Shown here one piece after another: positions 55,452-63,176 of a DNA stretch of 64,000 bases (within the stretch, counting starts at the first letter, position 1; every line of letters begins with the position of its first letter). The position numbers were made by a program, and so were the translations under genes. Source of the stretch: Sphingopyxis macrogoltabida (GTDB taxonomy: Bacteria > Pseudomonadota > Alphaproteobacteria > Sphingomonadales > Sphingomonadaceae); the NCBI RefSeq assembly GCF_001307295.1, contig NZ_CP012700.1, forward strand, positions 2,359,001-2,423,000, written 5' to 3'. Below the pieces are notes generated by a model. That model was not told the origin of the DNA. It searched no databases and saw only the letters and a program-made list of their open reading frames with translations.

Positions 55452-55685
55452 CTAATAGCGAACCGGCACGATTCGGATCCGGTCGATGGCGCTGGGGGAA
55501 GCGCGCGATCGGGCGATCGCCGCCGCGCGAAGTGCGTCGAGCGCGATCGTTTCGTAACCATTTTCGTCAGGCTGCATCGGGAGATCGGTTTCGACGACAA
55601 GGATGACCCTTCGCGCAAGGCCGTCGATCTCCCACTCGAACCAGCATCGCACGATATGGCCTGCACCTCCGCGATCATCCTCCAT
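55452..55685 (-). CDS. 77-residue protein of unknown function
   Basis: Not recognised. Starts MEDDRGGAGHIVRCWFEWEIDG and overlaps the end of the 100-aa gene by 11 bases. It appears to form a small beta-rich domain (ARRVILVVETDLP) and a helix (IALDALRAAAIARSRA). The open frame runs upstream to 55892, but the overlap with the next gene speaks for ATG 55685. Confidence 0.55.
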   Translation of the reverse strand: MEDDRGGAGHIVRCWFEWEIDGLARRVILVVETDLPMQPDENGYETIALDALRAAAIARSRASPSAIDRIRIVPVRY

Positions 55686-55977
55686 GGGTCGCGCCGGGGA
55701 AAACGGATCGCGCATGGATTTCCCGTTCGATGTTCGCATAGCCCGCCTCGCTCTCGGTCGCGACAGCGATCGGACGCCCACCCAGAGCGGCGTCTTCTGT
55801 GTTGAGGAAGTCGAGCGCGGGATCGCGCCCGCCGAGCAACCGGAATGCCAGCGCGCTGATCGCGCCCTGCCGCCGCGCCCCTTCCGGCGCAAGCGGTATA
55901 ATCCAGCGATTTCGCCGAAACGGGCTGGTTCGCGCGCGCGCCGGCGCGGGGCCGGGCTTGTCCTGATCAGATGTCAT
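55675..55977 (-). CDS. 100-residue protein of unknown function
   Basis: Not recognised. A proline/arginine-rich N terminus (MTSDQDKPGPAPARARTSPF) is followed by RNRWIIPLAPEGARRQGAISALAFRLLGG and an acidic end. It overlaps the 213-aa gene by 11 bases, and the following gene overlaps it by the same length, so the three are translated as a unit. Confidence 0.55.
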   Translation of the reverse strand: MTSDQDKPGPAPARARTSPFRRNRWIIPLAPEGARRQGAISALAFRLLGGRDPALDFLNTEDAALGGRPIAVATESEAGYANIEREIHARSVFPGATHGG

Positions 55978-56608
55978 TGGCTTGATTTCCTTCCGTTCCG
56001 CCACCGGAATGCTGGCGCCGGAGCGCCGCGCGCGCCTCGTCGATGGTCGCATATCGAAATGGTCCGACGCGGAACTGTTCCGCATATGTGTGGACGATGC
56101 CCGCTTCCAATTGCGACCGGAATGGCTCGAGATGCACGGCGTCGTCGCGATGCAGTTCTGGCGCGGCAGGCAATTTGGCGGCGAGCGCGGCGAGCTTTTC
56201 CTCATCGAGGCCAAGCGCGCGGTAAATGTCGCGTCCGATAATCCAGATATCCTCCTGAACATTGGCAAGGCGGCCGACGATGTCGTCGAGGCCGAAGGAC
56301 GTCCGTTGCTCCCCGGTCATCGCAAGCGCCTCGTTGACGAGCAATTCGGCAATCAGCGTGTCGCCCAGGAAAACCGGATAATTGGCCGCAGGCTCGGAAA
56401 CCGGCGGGTCGGCCTTTGGACCGCCCTCTGCCTGCTCGGCTACCGCAGCAAAGCCGTCCTCCAACCCGCGCCGCTCGCGATATTCGTTGATCCGCTTGGC
56501 ATAATAGCGCGGCAGGTCGAAACTCGGCAGCAGATGACCGTCGCGCCGGGCCTGGCTTACCGCCATCAAAGCCATCTGGTGATGATAGAGAAGTTGGTTG
56601 AGATCCAT
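55967..56608 (-). CDS. 213-residue protein of unknown function, first gene of a four-gene cassette
   Basis: Not recognised. It begins MDLNQLLYHHQMALMAVSQ, is mostly helical and ends with a region of ATIDEARAALRRQ. No membrane segment or known motif is visible. Its start codon is 4 bases from a perfect hairpin (56613-56630) whose one arm holds the ribosome-binding GGGAG, so translation may be switchable. Confidence 0.6.
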   Translation of the reverse strand: MDLNQLLYHHQMALMAVSQARRDGHLLPSFDLPRYYAKRINEYRERRGLEDGFAAVAEQAEGGPKADPPVSEPAANYPVFLGDTLIAELLVNEALAMTGEQRTSFGLDDIVGRLANVQEDIWIIGRDIYRALGLDEEKLAALAAKLPAAPELHRDDAVHLEPFRSQLEAGIVHTYAEQFRVGPFRYATIDEARAALRRQHSGGGTEGNQANDI

Positions 56609-56612
56609 GTCT

Positions 56613-56630
56613 GCTCCCGTTTGCGGGAGC
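56613..56630 (-). promoter_or_regulatory. Hairpin that could hide the ribosome site of the 213-aa gene
   Basis: GCTCCCG-TTTG-CGGGAGC on the plus strand: 7-bp perfect stem, 4-base loop. In the minus-strand mRNA the arm next to the start codon carries CGGGAGC, the only ribosome-site-like sequence. Confidence 0.55.
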
Positions 56631-56743
56631 GCGAATGTCTCTCAGCCACAGGCATGCAAAAAGAAGCCCGCGATGAAAAGGATATGGGACCGGCAGCCCT
56701 TCTTTTCAAGGGTGAGGCTCCCCAAGTCGCCCCACAGCTTTTT

Positions 56744-56790
56744 GACGCAGGTGCGGGATACGATCGGGGCCTCGCTCGACGCATTGTGAG
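56744..56790 (+). pseudogene. Second, diverged copy of the bioA 3' end
   Basis: 47 bases matching 55061-55107 at 40 positions. It would encode QVRDTIGASLDAL and a stop, against QVWDTIGASLDAL in bioA. Four of the seven differences are third-codon changes that keep the amino acid, as expected if both copies come from working bioA genes. Nothing of bioA precedes it. Confidence 0.75.
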
Positions 56791-57113
56791 GAGCGAGTTT
56801 CGGCCGATGACGATCCCATCGTCACCCCGGGCTTGACCCGGGGCCCGCCTTATCTTTTCATGCGACGATGGAGCTTGCCCCTGCGCTTATATTCTGGTGC
56901 GGTCATCGCATGGCACGCTTACAACGGTGTTACCTCCCACCTCGTCCAGCGCATTCCTCAGCACCGCGAGGGGGCGCCCTTCACCACCCCCTTGGTTTCG
57001 CGCAATAAATCCCCATCTCTACAAAACCGCACCGCACCCCTGTTCGCATGCGAAGGTTCGGCTTAGGTTCATCTGGCCGGGCTAGCGTGATCCTCAGGGC
57101 ACGGAGTGAGGGA

Positions 57114-57551
57114 ATGACGACGACGATGAAAATGCCTTCCCGCCTCCTCTTCCCCCTGCTCGCGACCCTCGCGTTCGCCGCCCCGGCGCACGCCGACCCC
57201 AGCCTCGCGCAATCGGCCGAGCCGCCCGACAAATTCTCCTTCCTCATCACCTATGGCGCCGACCAGTGCCCCGAATCGTCGGGCGACGAGATCGTCGTCT
57301 GCGCGCAGGAACCCGAGACCGAACGCTACCGCGTCCCCAAGCCGCTGCGCGAGGAACTGAAGGAAGACGACGCACCGATGGGCGGCAGTTGGGCCTCGGC
57401 GGTCGAGGGCTATGACAGCATCGCGCGCACGACGCGCCCGAACAGTTGCTCGGCGGTGGGCAGCTATGGCTTCACCGGCTGCACCGCCGCGGCGATCCGC
57501 CAGTGGTTCGAGGAACGGCGCCTCTATGCGCAGCAGCAGGGCAAGGATTGA
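57114..57551 (+). CDS. 145-residue exported protein of unknown function
   Basis: Signal peptide with hydrophobic LLFPLLATLAFAAPAHA (cleavage near residue 23). The mature part contains CPESSGDEIVVC, a short cysteine-bounded loop, RYRVPKPLRE, and two more cysteines near the C terminus (NSCSAVGSYGFTGC), suggesting disulfides in the periplasm. This layout is common in sphingomonad exported proteins, but I know no function. GGAGTGAGGGA precedes ATG 57114. Confidence 0.7.
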   Translation: MTTTMKMPSRLLFPLLATLAFAAPAHADPSLAQSAEPPDKFSFLITYGADQCPESSGDEIVVCAQEPETERYRVPKPLREELKEDDAPMGGSWASAVEGYDSIARTTRPNSCSAVGSYGFTGCTAAAIRQWFEERRLYAQQQGKD

Positions 57552-57604
57552 CGCCGCGCCGTCCGCCAGCCTAGCCTGACGCCTCCCCCAATCAGGAGTT
57601 CGTC

Positions 57605-58240
57605 ATGCGCTTTGTTCTCCCCCTCGTCGCTCTCGCTGCCGCCGTCGCGGTTCCCGTCATCGCGCAGAATGCGCCGCAGGTTCCGGGCCAGCCCGACAAG
57701 ACACGCGTCGCGGCGGGCACGTACGCGGCCGATTCCGCGCACACGATGGTCGTCTGGGAAGTCGATCATCTGGGCTTCAGCAAATATACCGGCATCTTCG
57801 GCGACGTGACCGGCACGCTCGTCCTCGATCCCGCCAATCCCGCCGCGACGAAGGTCGATGTGACGATCCCGGTCGCCAAGGTCACCACCGCCAACGCCGG
57901 CCTCACGGCCCATCTGCTGCGCGCCGGCAAGGACGGCGGCAAGCCCGATTTCTTCGGCGCCGCGCCCGCCGACGCCAAATTCGTCTCGACCAGCGTCGTC
58001 CTCGACGACGACGGCGACGACGCAAAGGTCACCGGCAACCTCACCCTCAACGGCGTGACCAGGCCCGTGACGCTCGACGTCGATTTCCACGGCGCCGGCA
58101 CCGGCATGAACAAGAAGGAAACCGTCGGTTTCCAGGCCGAAACGACGATCAAACGCAGCGACTTCGGCATCGCCTACGGCATCCCGATGGTCAGCGACGA
58201 AGTCGAACTCGAAATCCACGCGGCGTTCGAGAAGCAGTAA
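57605..58240 (+). CDS. YceI family exported protein
   Basis: 211 residues: signal peptide (1-20, ending VIAQ) and a YceI lipocalin-like barrel (~38-210) with YAADSAHTMVVWEVDHLGFSKY, LTLNGVTRPVTLDVDF and GFQAETTIKRSDFGI. YceI proteins bind lipid-like molecules such as polyprenyls in the periplasm. An AATCAGGAG ribosome site precedes the ATG. Confidence 0.92.
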   Translation: MRFVLPLVALAAAVAVPVIAQNAPQVPGQPDKTRVAAGTYAADSAHTMVVWEVDHLGFSKYTGIFGDVTGTLVLDPANPAATKVDVTIPVAKVTTANAGLTAHLLRAGKDGGKPDFFGAAPADAKFVSTSVVLDDDGDDAKVTGNLTLNGVTRPVTLDVDFHGAGTGMNKKETVGFQAETTIKRSDFGIAYGIPMVSDEVELEIHAAFEKQ

Positions 58241-58252
58241 GGGCCCTTCGCT

Positions 58253-58336
58253 CGTCATTGCGAGGAGCCAAAGGCGACGCGGCAATCCAGAGTGGCATAG
58301 ACCGCTCTGGATTGCTTCGCTCCGCTCGCAATGACG
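58253..58336. repeat. Palindromic repeat, CGTCATTGCGAGGAGC type
   Basis: Arms CGTCATTGCGAGGAGC and GCTCGCAATGACG with inner GCAATCCAGAG/CTCTGGATTGC inverted pair; a fourth palindrome family in the window, between the YceI and rhodanese genes. Confidence 0.85.
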
Positions 58337-58405
58337 GTGGACTATATTCATCCCCCAGCCATCGCACCCCGCCTAACCTCCCCGTCTTTATCGGGAGGAA
58401 CCATC

Positions 58406-58894
58406 ATGCGCCGCACCCTGCTTCTCGCTCTCGCGCTCGCCCCCACCCCCGCGCTGGCGCAAGCCAATCCGCAGATAGATTACCCCGCCTTCCAGCAGCT
58501 CACGGCCAGCGTCGCGCCGCAACGCGCCGAACGCCTGCTCCCCTTCGACCGCTTCAAGGCCGAGGCCGCAAAGCCCGATGTCCTCCTCCTCGACGCGCGC
58601 TCGAAGGACGCCTTCGCCGCCGGGCATATCGCGGGCGCAGTCAACCTGCCGCTCACCGATTTCACCGCCGACAGCCTCGCCGCGGTGATCGGCGCCAATC
58701 CCGACCGACCGATCCTCATCTATTGCAACAATAATTTCGCGAACGACCGCGCCCCGGTGCCGATGAAGTCGCGCGCCCTCGCGCTCAATATCCAGACCTT
58801 CATCAACCTCGTCGGCTATGGCTATCCCAACGTCTGGGAGCTCGGCGACGTCATCGATATGGGCGATCCGGCGGTCGAGTGGGTGACGGGCTGA
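58406..58894 (+). CDS. Exported rhodanese-like protein
   Basis: 162 residues: signal peptide (1-19, ending ALAQA) and one rhodanese domain (~45-150). The active-site loop is IYCNNNFANDRAP with the catalytic cysteine. Periplasmic sulfur carrier or transferase; substrate unknown. GGGAGGAACC lies before ATG 58406. Confidence 0.88.
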   Translation: MRRTLLLALALAPTPALAQANPQIDYPAFQQLTASVAPQRAERLLPFDRFKAEAAKPDVLLLDARSKDAFAAGHIAGAVNLPLTDFTADSLAAVIGANPDRPILIYCNNNFANDRAPVPMKSRALALNIQTFINLVGYGYPNVWELGDVIDMGDPAVEWVTG

Positions 58895-58963
58895 GCGTCA
58901 CGCCGACGCAATTTTCGCACTCTCCGCTTGCCAAGCGCGACATTTTGAACCAATAGCCTGCCC

Positions 58964-59014
58964 ATGCGCTCCGACGCCCTTCTTCTTCTGCGACTTACAC
59001 GCCCTTGGGCGTGA
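58964..59014 (+). CDS. Leucine-rich leader peptide before leuA
   Basis: A 16-codon frame, MRSDALLLLRLTRPWA and stop, 84 bases before leuA. Four leucine codons in a row plus one more two codons later are what an attenuation leader needs. Its 3' end forms a perfect hairpin, CACGCCC-TT-GGGCGTG (58998-59013). No clear ribosome site precedes the ATG, and I do not see a T-tailed terminator after it, so the mechanism (ribosome stalling against some alternative fold) is inference. Confidence 0.55.
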   Translation: MRSDALLLLRLTRPWA

Positions 59015-59098
59015 CACTGGCTGCGCGCTAGTCGCGGCCACCCGCTCAAGGGTCCGATCGACAAGCACCGCAACCGACAGCAGAAGAAGACCACATTC

Positions 59099-60763
59099 AT
59101 GCCCATGCTCCGCGACCCCTCGGTCAAGTATAGCGCCTTCCCGCAGGTTCCCTTGGCGAACCGCGAATGGCCCGGCCGCGTCACCACCAGCGCGCCGATC
59201 TGGCTCTCCACCGACATGCGCGACGGCAACCAGTCGCTGATCGACCCGATGGATGCCGAGAAAAAGGCGCGCTTCTTCGACCTGCTCGTCCGCTGCGGGT
59301 TCAAGGAGATCGAAGTCGGCTTCCCCAGCGCCGGCGCGACCGAGTTCGACTTCATCTCGGGGCTGGTCAAGAACGGCCGCATCCCCGACGATGTGACGCC
59401 GCAGGTACTCACGCAAAGCCGCGCCGACCTCATCCGCACCAGCTTCGACAGCCTCGAGGGCGCAAAGACCGCGATCGTCCACGTCTATAACGCGGTCAGC
59501 CCCGCGTGGCGCAAGATCGTCTTCGGCATGGACATGGCCGACATCAAGCAGATCGCGATCGAGGGCGCGAAGCAGCTCCGCGACAATGCCGCGCGCCTGC
59601 CCGGCACCGACTGGCGCTTCGAATATAGCCCCGAAACCTTCTCGACCGCCGAGCTCGATTTCAGCATCGCCTGCTGCGAGGCGGTGATGGACATTCTCCA
59701 GCCCACCGCGGACAAGCCGATCATCCTCAACCTCCCCGCGACGGTCGAGGCATCGACGGCGAACATCTACGCCGACCAGATCGAATATTTCTGCAAGAAC
59801 TTGCCCAATCGCGACCGCGCGATCATCTCCCTGCATACGCACAACGACCGCGGCACCGGCGTCGCGGCGGCCGAACTCGGCCTGCTCGCGGGCGCCGACC
59901 GCGTCGAGGGCTGCCTGTTCGGCAATGGCGAGCGCACCGGCAACACCTGCCTCGTCACCATCGCGCTCAACATGTACACGCAGGGCGTCGACCCACAGCT
60001 CGACTTCTCGAACATCGACGAGGTCATCCAGACGGTCGAATATTGCAACCAGCTCCCCGTCCACCCGCGCCACCCCTATGGCGGCGAGCTTGTCTACACC
60101 GCCTTTTCGGGCAGCCACCAGGACGCGATCAAGAAAGGCTTCGCCGCGCGCGAGCGCCAGAATGACGAACGCTGGGAAGTCCCCTATCTGCCCATCGACC
60201 CCGCCGACCTCGGCCGCAGCTATGAAGCGGTGATCCGCGTCAACAGCCAGTCGGGCAAGGGCGGCGTCGCCTGGGTGCTCGAACAGGACAAGGGCCTGAA
60301 ACTGCCCAAGAAAATGCAGGCGAGCTTCAGCCATGTCGTGCAGGCACTCGCCGACCAGACGAGCCGCGAACTCGGCGCCGAGGACATCTGGCACGCCTTC
60401 GAGGGCCAGTATCTGACCACGTCGGGCAAGCGCTTCCAGCTCGTCGACTGGTCGGAGACGCACTCGGGCGCCGACCGCATCTTCGCCGGCAAGCTCACCA
60501 TCGACGGCACCCCGCGCAGCGTCAGCGGCCGCGGCAACGGCCTGATGTCGAGCGTCATCGCCGCGCTCAGCGAAAGCGGCGGCCCGGTGATGGACATCGT
60601 CGACTATAGCGAGCACGCGATCGGCCAGGGCAGCAATGTGCAAGCCGCGGCCTATGTCGAATGCCGCACGGCGGACGGGAAAAGCCTGTTTGGCTGCGGG
60701 CTGGATACGGACGTCGCGACGGCGAGCGTGCGGGCGATTTTGTCGGCGGCTAATGGGGCTTGA
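59099..60763 (+). CDS. leuA: 2-isopropylmalate synthase
   Basis: 554 residues, long LeuA form. Catalytic TIM barrel (~30-310) with RDGNQSLIDPM, HTHNDRGTGVAA metal ligands and GNGERTGN, then linker and C-terminal leucine-sensing regulatory domain (~430-550, IDYSEHAIGQGSNVQAAAYVE-like). It condenses 2-oxoisovalerate with acetyl-CoA in leucine synthesis and is inhibited by leucine. Leader peptide upstream. No other leu genes are in the window. Confidence 0.95.
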   Translation: MPMLRDPSVKYSAFPQVPLANREWPGRVTTSAPIWLSTDMRDGNQSLIDPMDAEKKARFFDLLVRCGFKEIEVGFPSAGATEFDFISGLVKNGRIPDDVTPQVLTQSRADLIRTSFDSLEGAKTAIVHVYNAVSPAWRKIVFGMDMADIKQIAIEGAKQLRDNAARLPGTDWRFEYSPETFSTAELDFSIACCEAVMDILQPTADKPIILNLPATVEASTANIYADQIEYFCKNLPNRDRAIISLHTHNDRGTGVAAAELGLLAGADRVEGCLFGNGERTGNTCLVTIALNMYTQGVDPQLDFSNIDEVIQTVEYCNQLPVHPRHPYGGELVYTAFSGSHQDAIKKGFAARERQNDERWEVPYLPIDPADLGRSYEAVIRVNSQSGKGGVAWVLEQDKGLKLPKKMQASFSHVVQALADQTSRELGAEDIWHAFEGQYLTTSGKRFQLVDWSETHSGADRIFAGKLTIDGTPRSVSGRGNGLMSSVIAALSESGGPVMDIVDYSEHAIGQGSNVQAAAYVECRTADGKSLFGCGLDTDVATASVRAILSAANGA

Positions 60764-60867
60764 TCATTGGCGCCGCTAGAGTCCGCTAAATTGGCGTTCT
60801 CTCAAGTCTTTTATCTGGATCGCGAGACTAACTGCCGCCATACGTTCATCAACAAAACGGAGTCTGT

Positions 60868-62037
60868 ATGAGCGAGATGAACTGGCTGCACGACAAGCGG
60901 ACCGAATGTTATTCGGTTCAAACTACTATGTCTGTCGGCGACTACATAGATTTAATCAAGACGGCGCACTCAGCTCGCGGCGCGTTGAGCGGACAGCGTG
61001 ACACTCTCAAAACGACGACTGCCAAGCGAATAAGAGACAGAATGGTTGGCGATCTTAGGCGCGGCGCCATCTTGCCACCTGTCGTTATTGGTGCCGTCGT
61101 AGATGAAGCGAAATTTGCTGAATATCCTATCACAAAGGCGAAGACTCCGACGGACATTCTCCCCGATGAAGTTCGTAAAGACCTATCCATCATTGACGGG
61201 ATGCAGCGGACTTCCGCCCTCCTTGAAGCGGTCGAGATAGACTCTGCTGTCAGAAACAATCAAATGCGAGTGGAGTTCTGGCTGACCAAGAATGTGCGAA
61301 CGATGGTGTATCGCATGCTCGTCCTCAATACCGGCCAAGTTCCTTGGACGCTAGCACGCCAGCTCTCGGTCGTGTTTGCACCGCTATTGAATGAAGTTCA
61401 GGACAAGGTTCCTGAGATTAACCGCATGTTCACGCCGGACAAGCCCGGTCGACGCGTAAATCCTGGAGAATTTAGTAGCGATGCGTTGGTCGAGTTGTAC
61501 TTGGCTTTTTCCTTACGCAAGACGAACGTAGATACCAAGGAAGCTCTTTCAGATGAGTTTTCACGTCTGGATTTCGTGGAAAACTTGTCCGATAAATCGT
61601 TTCAAGAGTATTTTTACACGACGCTTTCCGTATTAACGAAGTTGGATGTATCATTCTCACGATATGACAATGGGACGAATGCAAAATTTTCCAAAGGTCG
61701 AAACATTTTCGACAGTCAGCCTGCAAGAATTGGCTTCACGGTAGCAACTGCTCAGCACGTATTGGGACGACCGGGCATGGATCGGGAATCAACCGACCGT
61801 GAATCCCGAATGGCGCAGCTTGAGAAAAATGCTTTGGCGCTGCTCTCAAAACTTGAAACCATGAATGCGGAAGAGTTGGGAGATTTCCTAAAGCTCGATG
61901 TTCTCGCAGAAACGCTTGATCGACGCGTCGGGCAAGTTGGCCGTTATGAGCGTGGTGTCTATTTTGAAGGTTTCCAAGTTCTCATTAGTGAAAATTTTGA
62001 ACTGAGAAACATGGAGCCCTGCTGGCGAGCCAACTAG
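60868..62037 (+). CDS. DGQHR/ParB-like domain protein of a foreign cassette
   Basis: 389 residues. The N-terminal third resembles DGQHR/DUF262-type folds: RMVGDLRRGAILPPVVIGAVV followed by SIIDGMQRTSALLEA, where D110-G-M-Q-R114 is the signature. Such domains occur in DNA-modification and defence proteins (DndB, GmrSD-like). The rest is helical and unassigned. CGGAGT precedes ATG 60868. Codon use is rich in A/T-ending codons, unlike leuA upstream. Two bases separate it from the next gene, so the three genes form an operon. Confidence 0.7.
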   Translation: MSEMNWLHDKRTECYSVQTTMSVGDYIDLIKTAHSARGALSGQRDTLKTTTAKRIRDRMVGDLRRGAILPPVVIGAVVDEAKFAEYPITKAKTPTDILPDEVRKDLSIIDGMQRTSALLEAVEIDSAVRNNQMRVEFWLTKNVRTMVYRMLVLNTGQVPWTLARQLSVVFAPLLNEVQDKVPEINRMFTPDKPGRRVNPGEFSSDALVELYLAFSLRKTNVDTKEALSDEFSRLDFVENLSDKSFQEYFYTTLSVLTKLDVSFSRYDNGTNAKFSKGRNIFDSQPARIGFTVATAQHVLGRPGMDRESTDRESRMAQLEKNALALLSKLETMNAEELGDFLKLDVLAETLDRRVGQVGRYERGVYFEGFQVLISENFELRNMEPCWRAN

Positions 62038-62039
62038 AA

Positions 62040-62510
62040 GTGTCAAGAAACCTGATCGGCGCTAACCAGTCAATTTTTCAGATTCTGGATACATATTGCG
62101 CGGCCAGAGGACTAAATTTGCAGAATGGAGGCAGTCCAAGATGGATTTCTTCTAAAGGTCCCGATCGTCATTTTATGATAAATGCGGACATCGGTGATTG
62201 CGTTCATTTCGGTCCACACAGAAAGCTCGCAAGACTGAATATATCGTCAAAGTCCTACCTTTGCACGATTGGCTTTGAGCGCAACCAAGGATTTCTAAGC
62301 CAAGCCGAGTTGGACCTTGACCCTGCATTTTCAACTGTTGCCTTGGCAGAATTAAAACCGCGCCCCACCGCTTCGCCGGCGGAAATCCGAGAGGTTGTTG
62401 AGTGGTCAGATAAGACCACTGACCCACAGTATCTCGGTCACGATCACGAGAGCGTCGCATCTCTCTTTCCCAAAATTCGTATCTACGGACTAGAAGGAAA
62501 AAGGCGATGA
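62040..62510 (+). CDS. 156-residue protein of unknown function in the foreign cassette
   Basis: Not recognised. GTG 62040, two bases after the upstream stop. Mixed alpha/beta appearance, with FHFGPHRKLARLN-like and KSYLCTIGFERNQGF strands and a proline-rich turn. The next frame continues with coding-like sequence without a clear start codon, so this and the HEPN protein might be one gene split by a frameshift. Confidence 0.6.
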   Translation: MSRNLIGANQSIFQILDTYCAARGLNLQNGGSPRWISSKGPDRHFMINADIGDCVHFGPHRKLARLNISSKSYLCTIGFERNQGFLSQAELDLDPAFSTVALAELKPRPTASPAEIREVVEWSDKTTDPQYLGHDHESVASLFPKIRIYGLEGKRR

Positions 62511-62595
62511 AGAAACGTGGAATGTATTCTTTCAGGCTTGCGTCGATGAGTGTGAGTTAGGCGCCTCTTGGGTCGAGAGCGACCTTGCTTTCACC

Positions 62596-63099
62596 TTGCG
62601 ATCAATGTGTGGGCTTGACCAAAATCGTATTCCATATCGCGTCCTTTGCCGATCAATATTCGACAGCGACAAGAGCAGCTTTTTTCTTGCTCTATACCGA
62701 TGCCTAGAAGCTCTCTATTCTTATTCGAGTTCGCATAGTTTAGCGAGCGCGCTAGATTTGAAAACATCTTGGGACGAGATTGCACGAGCATTGGAGGACA
62801 ATCTGGGGTGGCATCCGCGTGAGGAAGATAGCTTAACGCGCCTCACGAAATTTTCATCGGCGGTCGATCTTAAGGCGATTTTGGAGGAATTTTCCGATCT
62901 GGACCTGCCCGAAGAATTTGAGCTGCTGAATAACAGGGCATCAAAAGCTATTTACAAGCTCAGAAATTCCATCGTCCACTATCGACCCGCTCAGCATAAG
63001 ATTGAAATGGACACCATCAATTGGGAGAAGATTTGCCGTGCGATGGTCGGCATCGTCGTCGATGTCTACGAAGCTGTCTTTAGCGGCAAATCGGCTTAA
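62596..63099 (+). CDS. HEPN-domain protein, putative RNase
   Basis: 167 residues from ATG 62596; helical. LRNSIVHYRP contains the HEPN ribonuclease motif R-x4-H (R123, H128). The preceding helices (ALYRCLEALYSYS, LLNNRASKAIYKLRNSIV) suit a HEPN four-helix bundle. HEPN proteins are often RNA-cutting toxins or defence effectors. In this frame sequence without stops reaches back to about 62494 (GDEETWNVFFQACVDECE), so the real protein may be longer, with an unusual start or a frameshift from the 156-aa gene. Low G+C like its neighbours. Confidence 0.7.
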   Translation: MRSMCGLDQNRIPYRVLCRSIFDSDKSSFFLALYRCLEALYSYSSSHSLASALDLKTSWDEIARALEDNLGWHPREEDSLTRLTKFSSAVDLKAILEEFSDLDLPEEFELLNNRASKAIYKLRNSIVHYRPAQHKIEMDTINWEKICRAMVGIVVDVYEAVFSGKSA

Positions 63100-63176
63100 C
63101 GCCAGAGAATCCCCTTTCCTACAATTCACCCATATGGTTCATTCTGTCGGTTTCACCCAACCGAAAGGACGAATCG

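Larger units (their letters stand above)
56609..57113. other. 505-bp region without a gene
   Basis: It holds the hairpin above, the second copy of the bioA 3' end (56744-56790) and a half palindromic repeat with GTCACCCCGGGCTTGACC at about 56823-56848. The remainder (56850-57100) shows several short open frames that look like chance; I see no gene there. Confidence 0.6.

Noticed and set aside
56598..56790. A 63-codon gene ending in QVRDTIGASLDAL
   Set aside because: The frame merely runs into the bioA remnant; only the last 14 codons are meaningful, so it is recorded as a pseudogene fragment.
56833..57066. 77-codon frame in the gap before the 145-aa exported protein
   Set aside because: It begins at the edge of a half repeat, overlaps another equally good frame and has no ribosome site or domain.
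58898..60643. 581-codon minus-strand frame opposite leuA
   Set aside because: Antisense shadow; leuA has all catalytic motifs and a leader.
62507..62560. 17-codon frame at the ATGA overlap after the 156-aa gene
   Set aside because: Too short and without features; treated only as evidence in the frameshift question.
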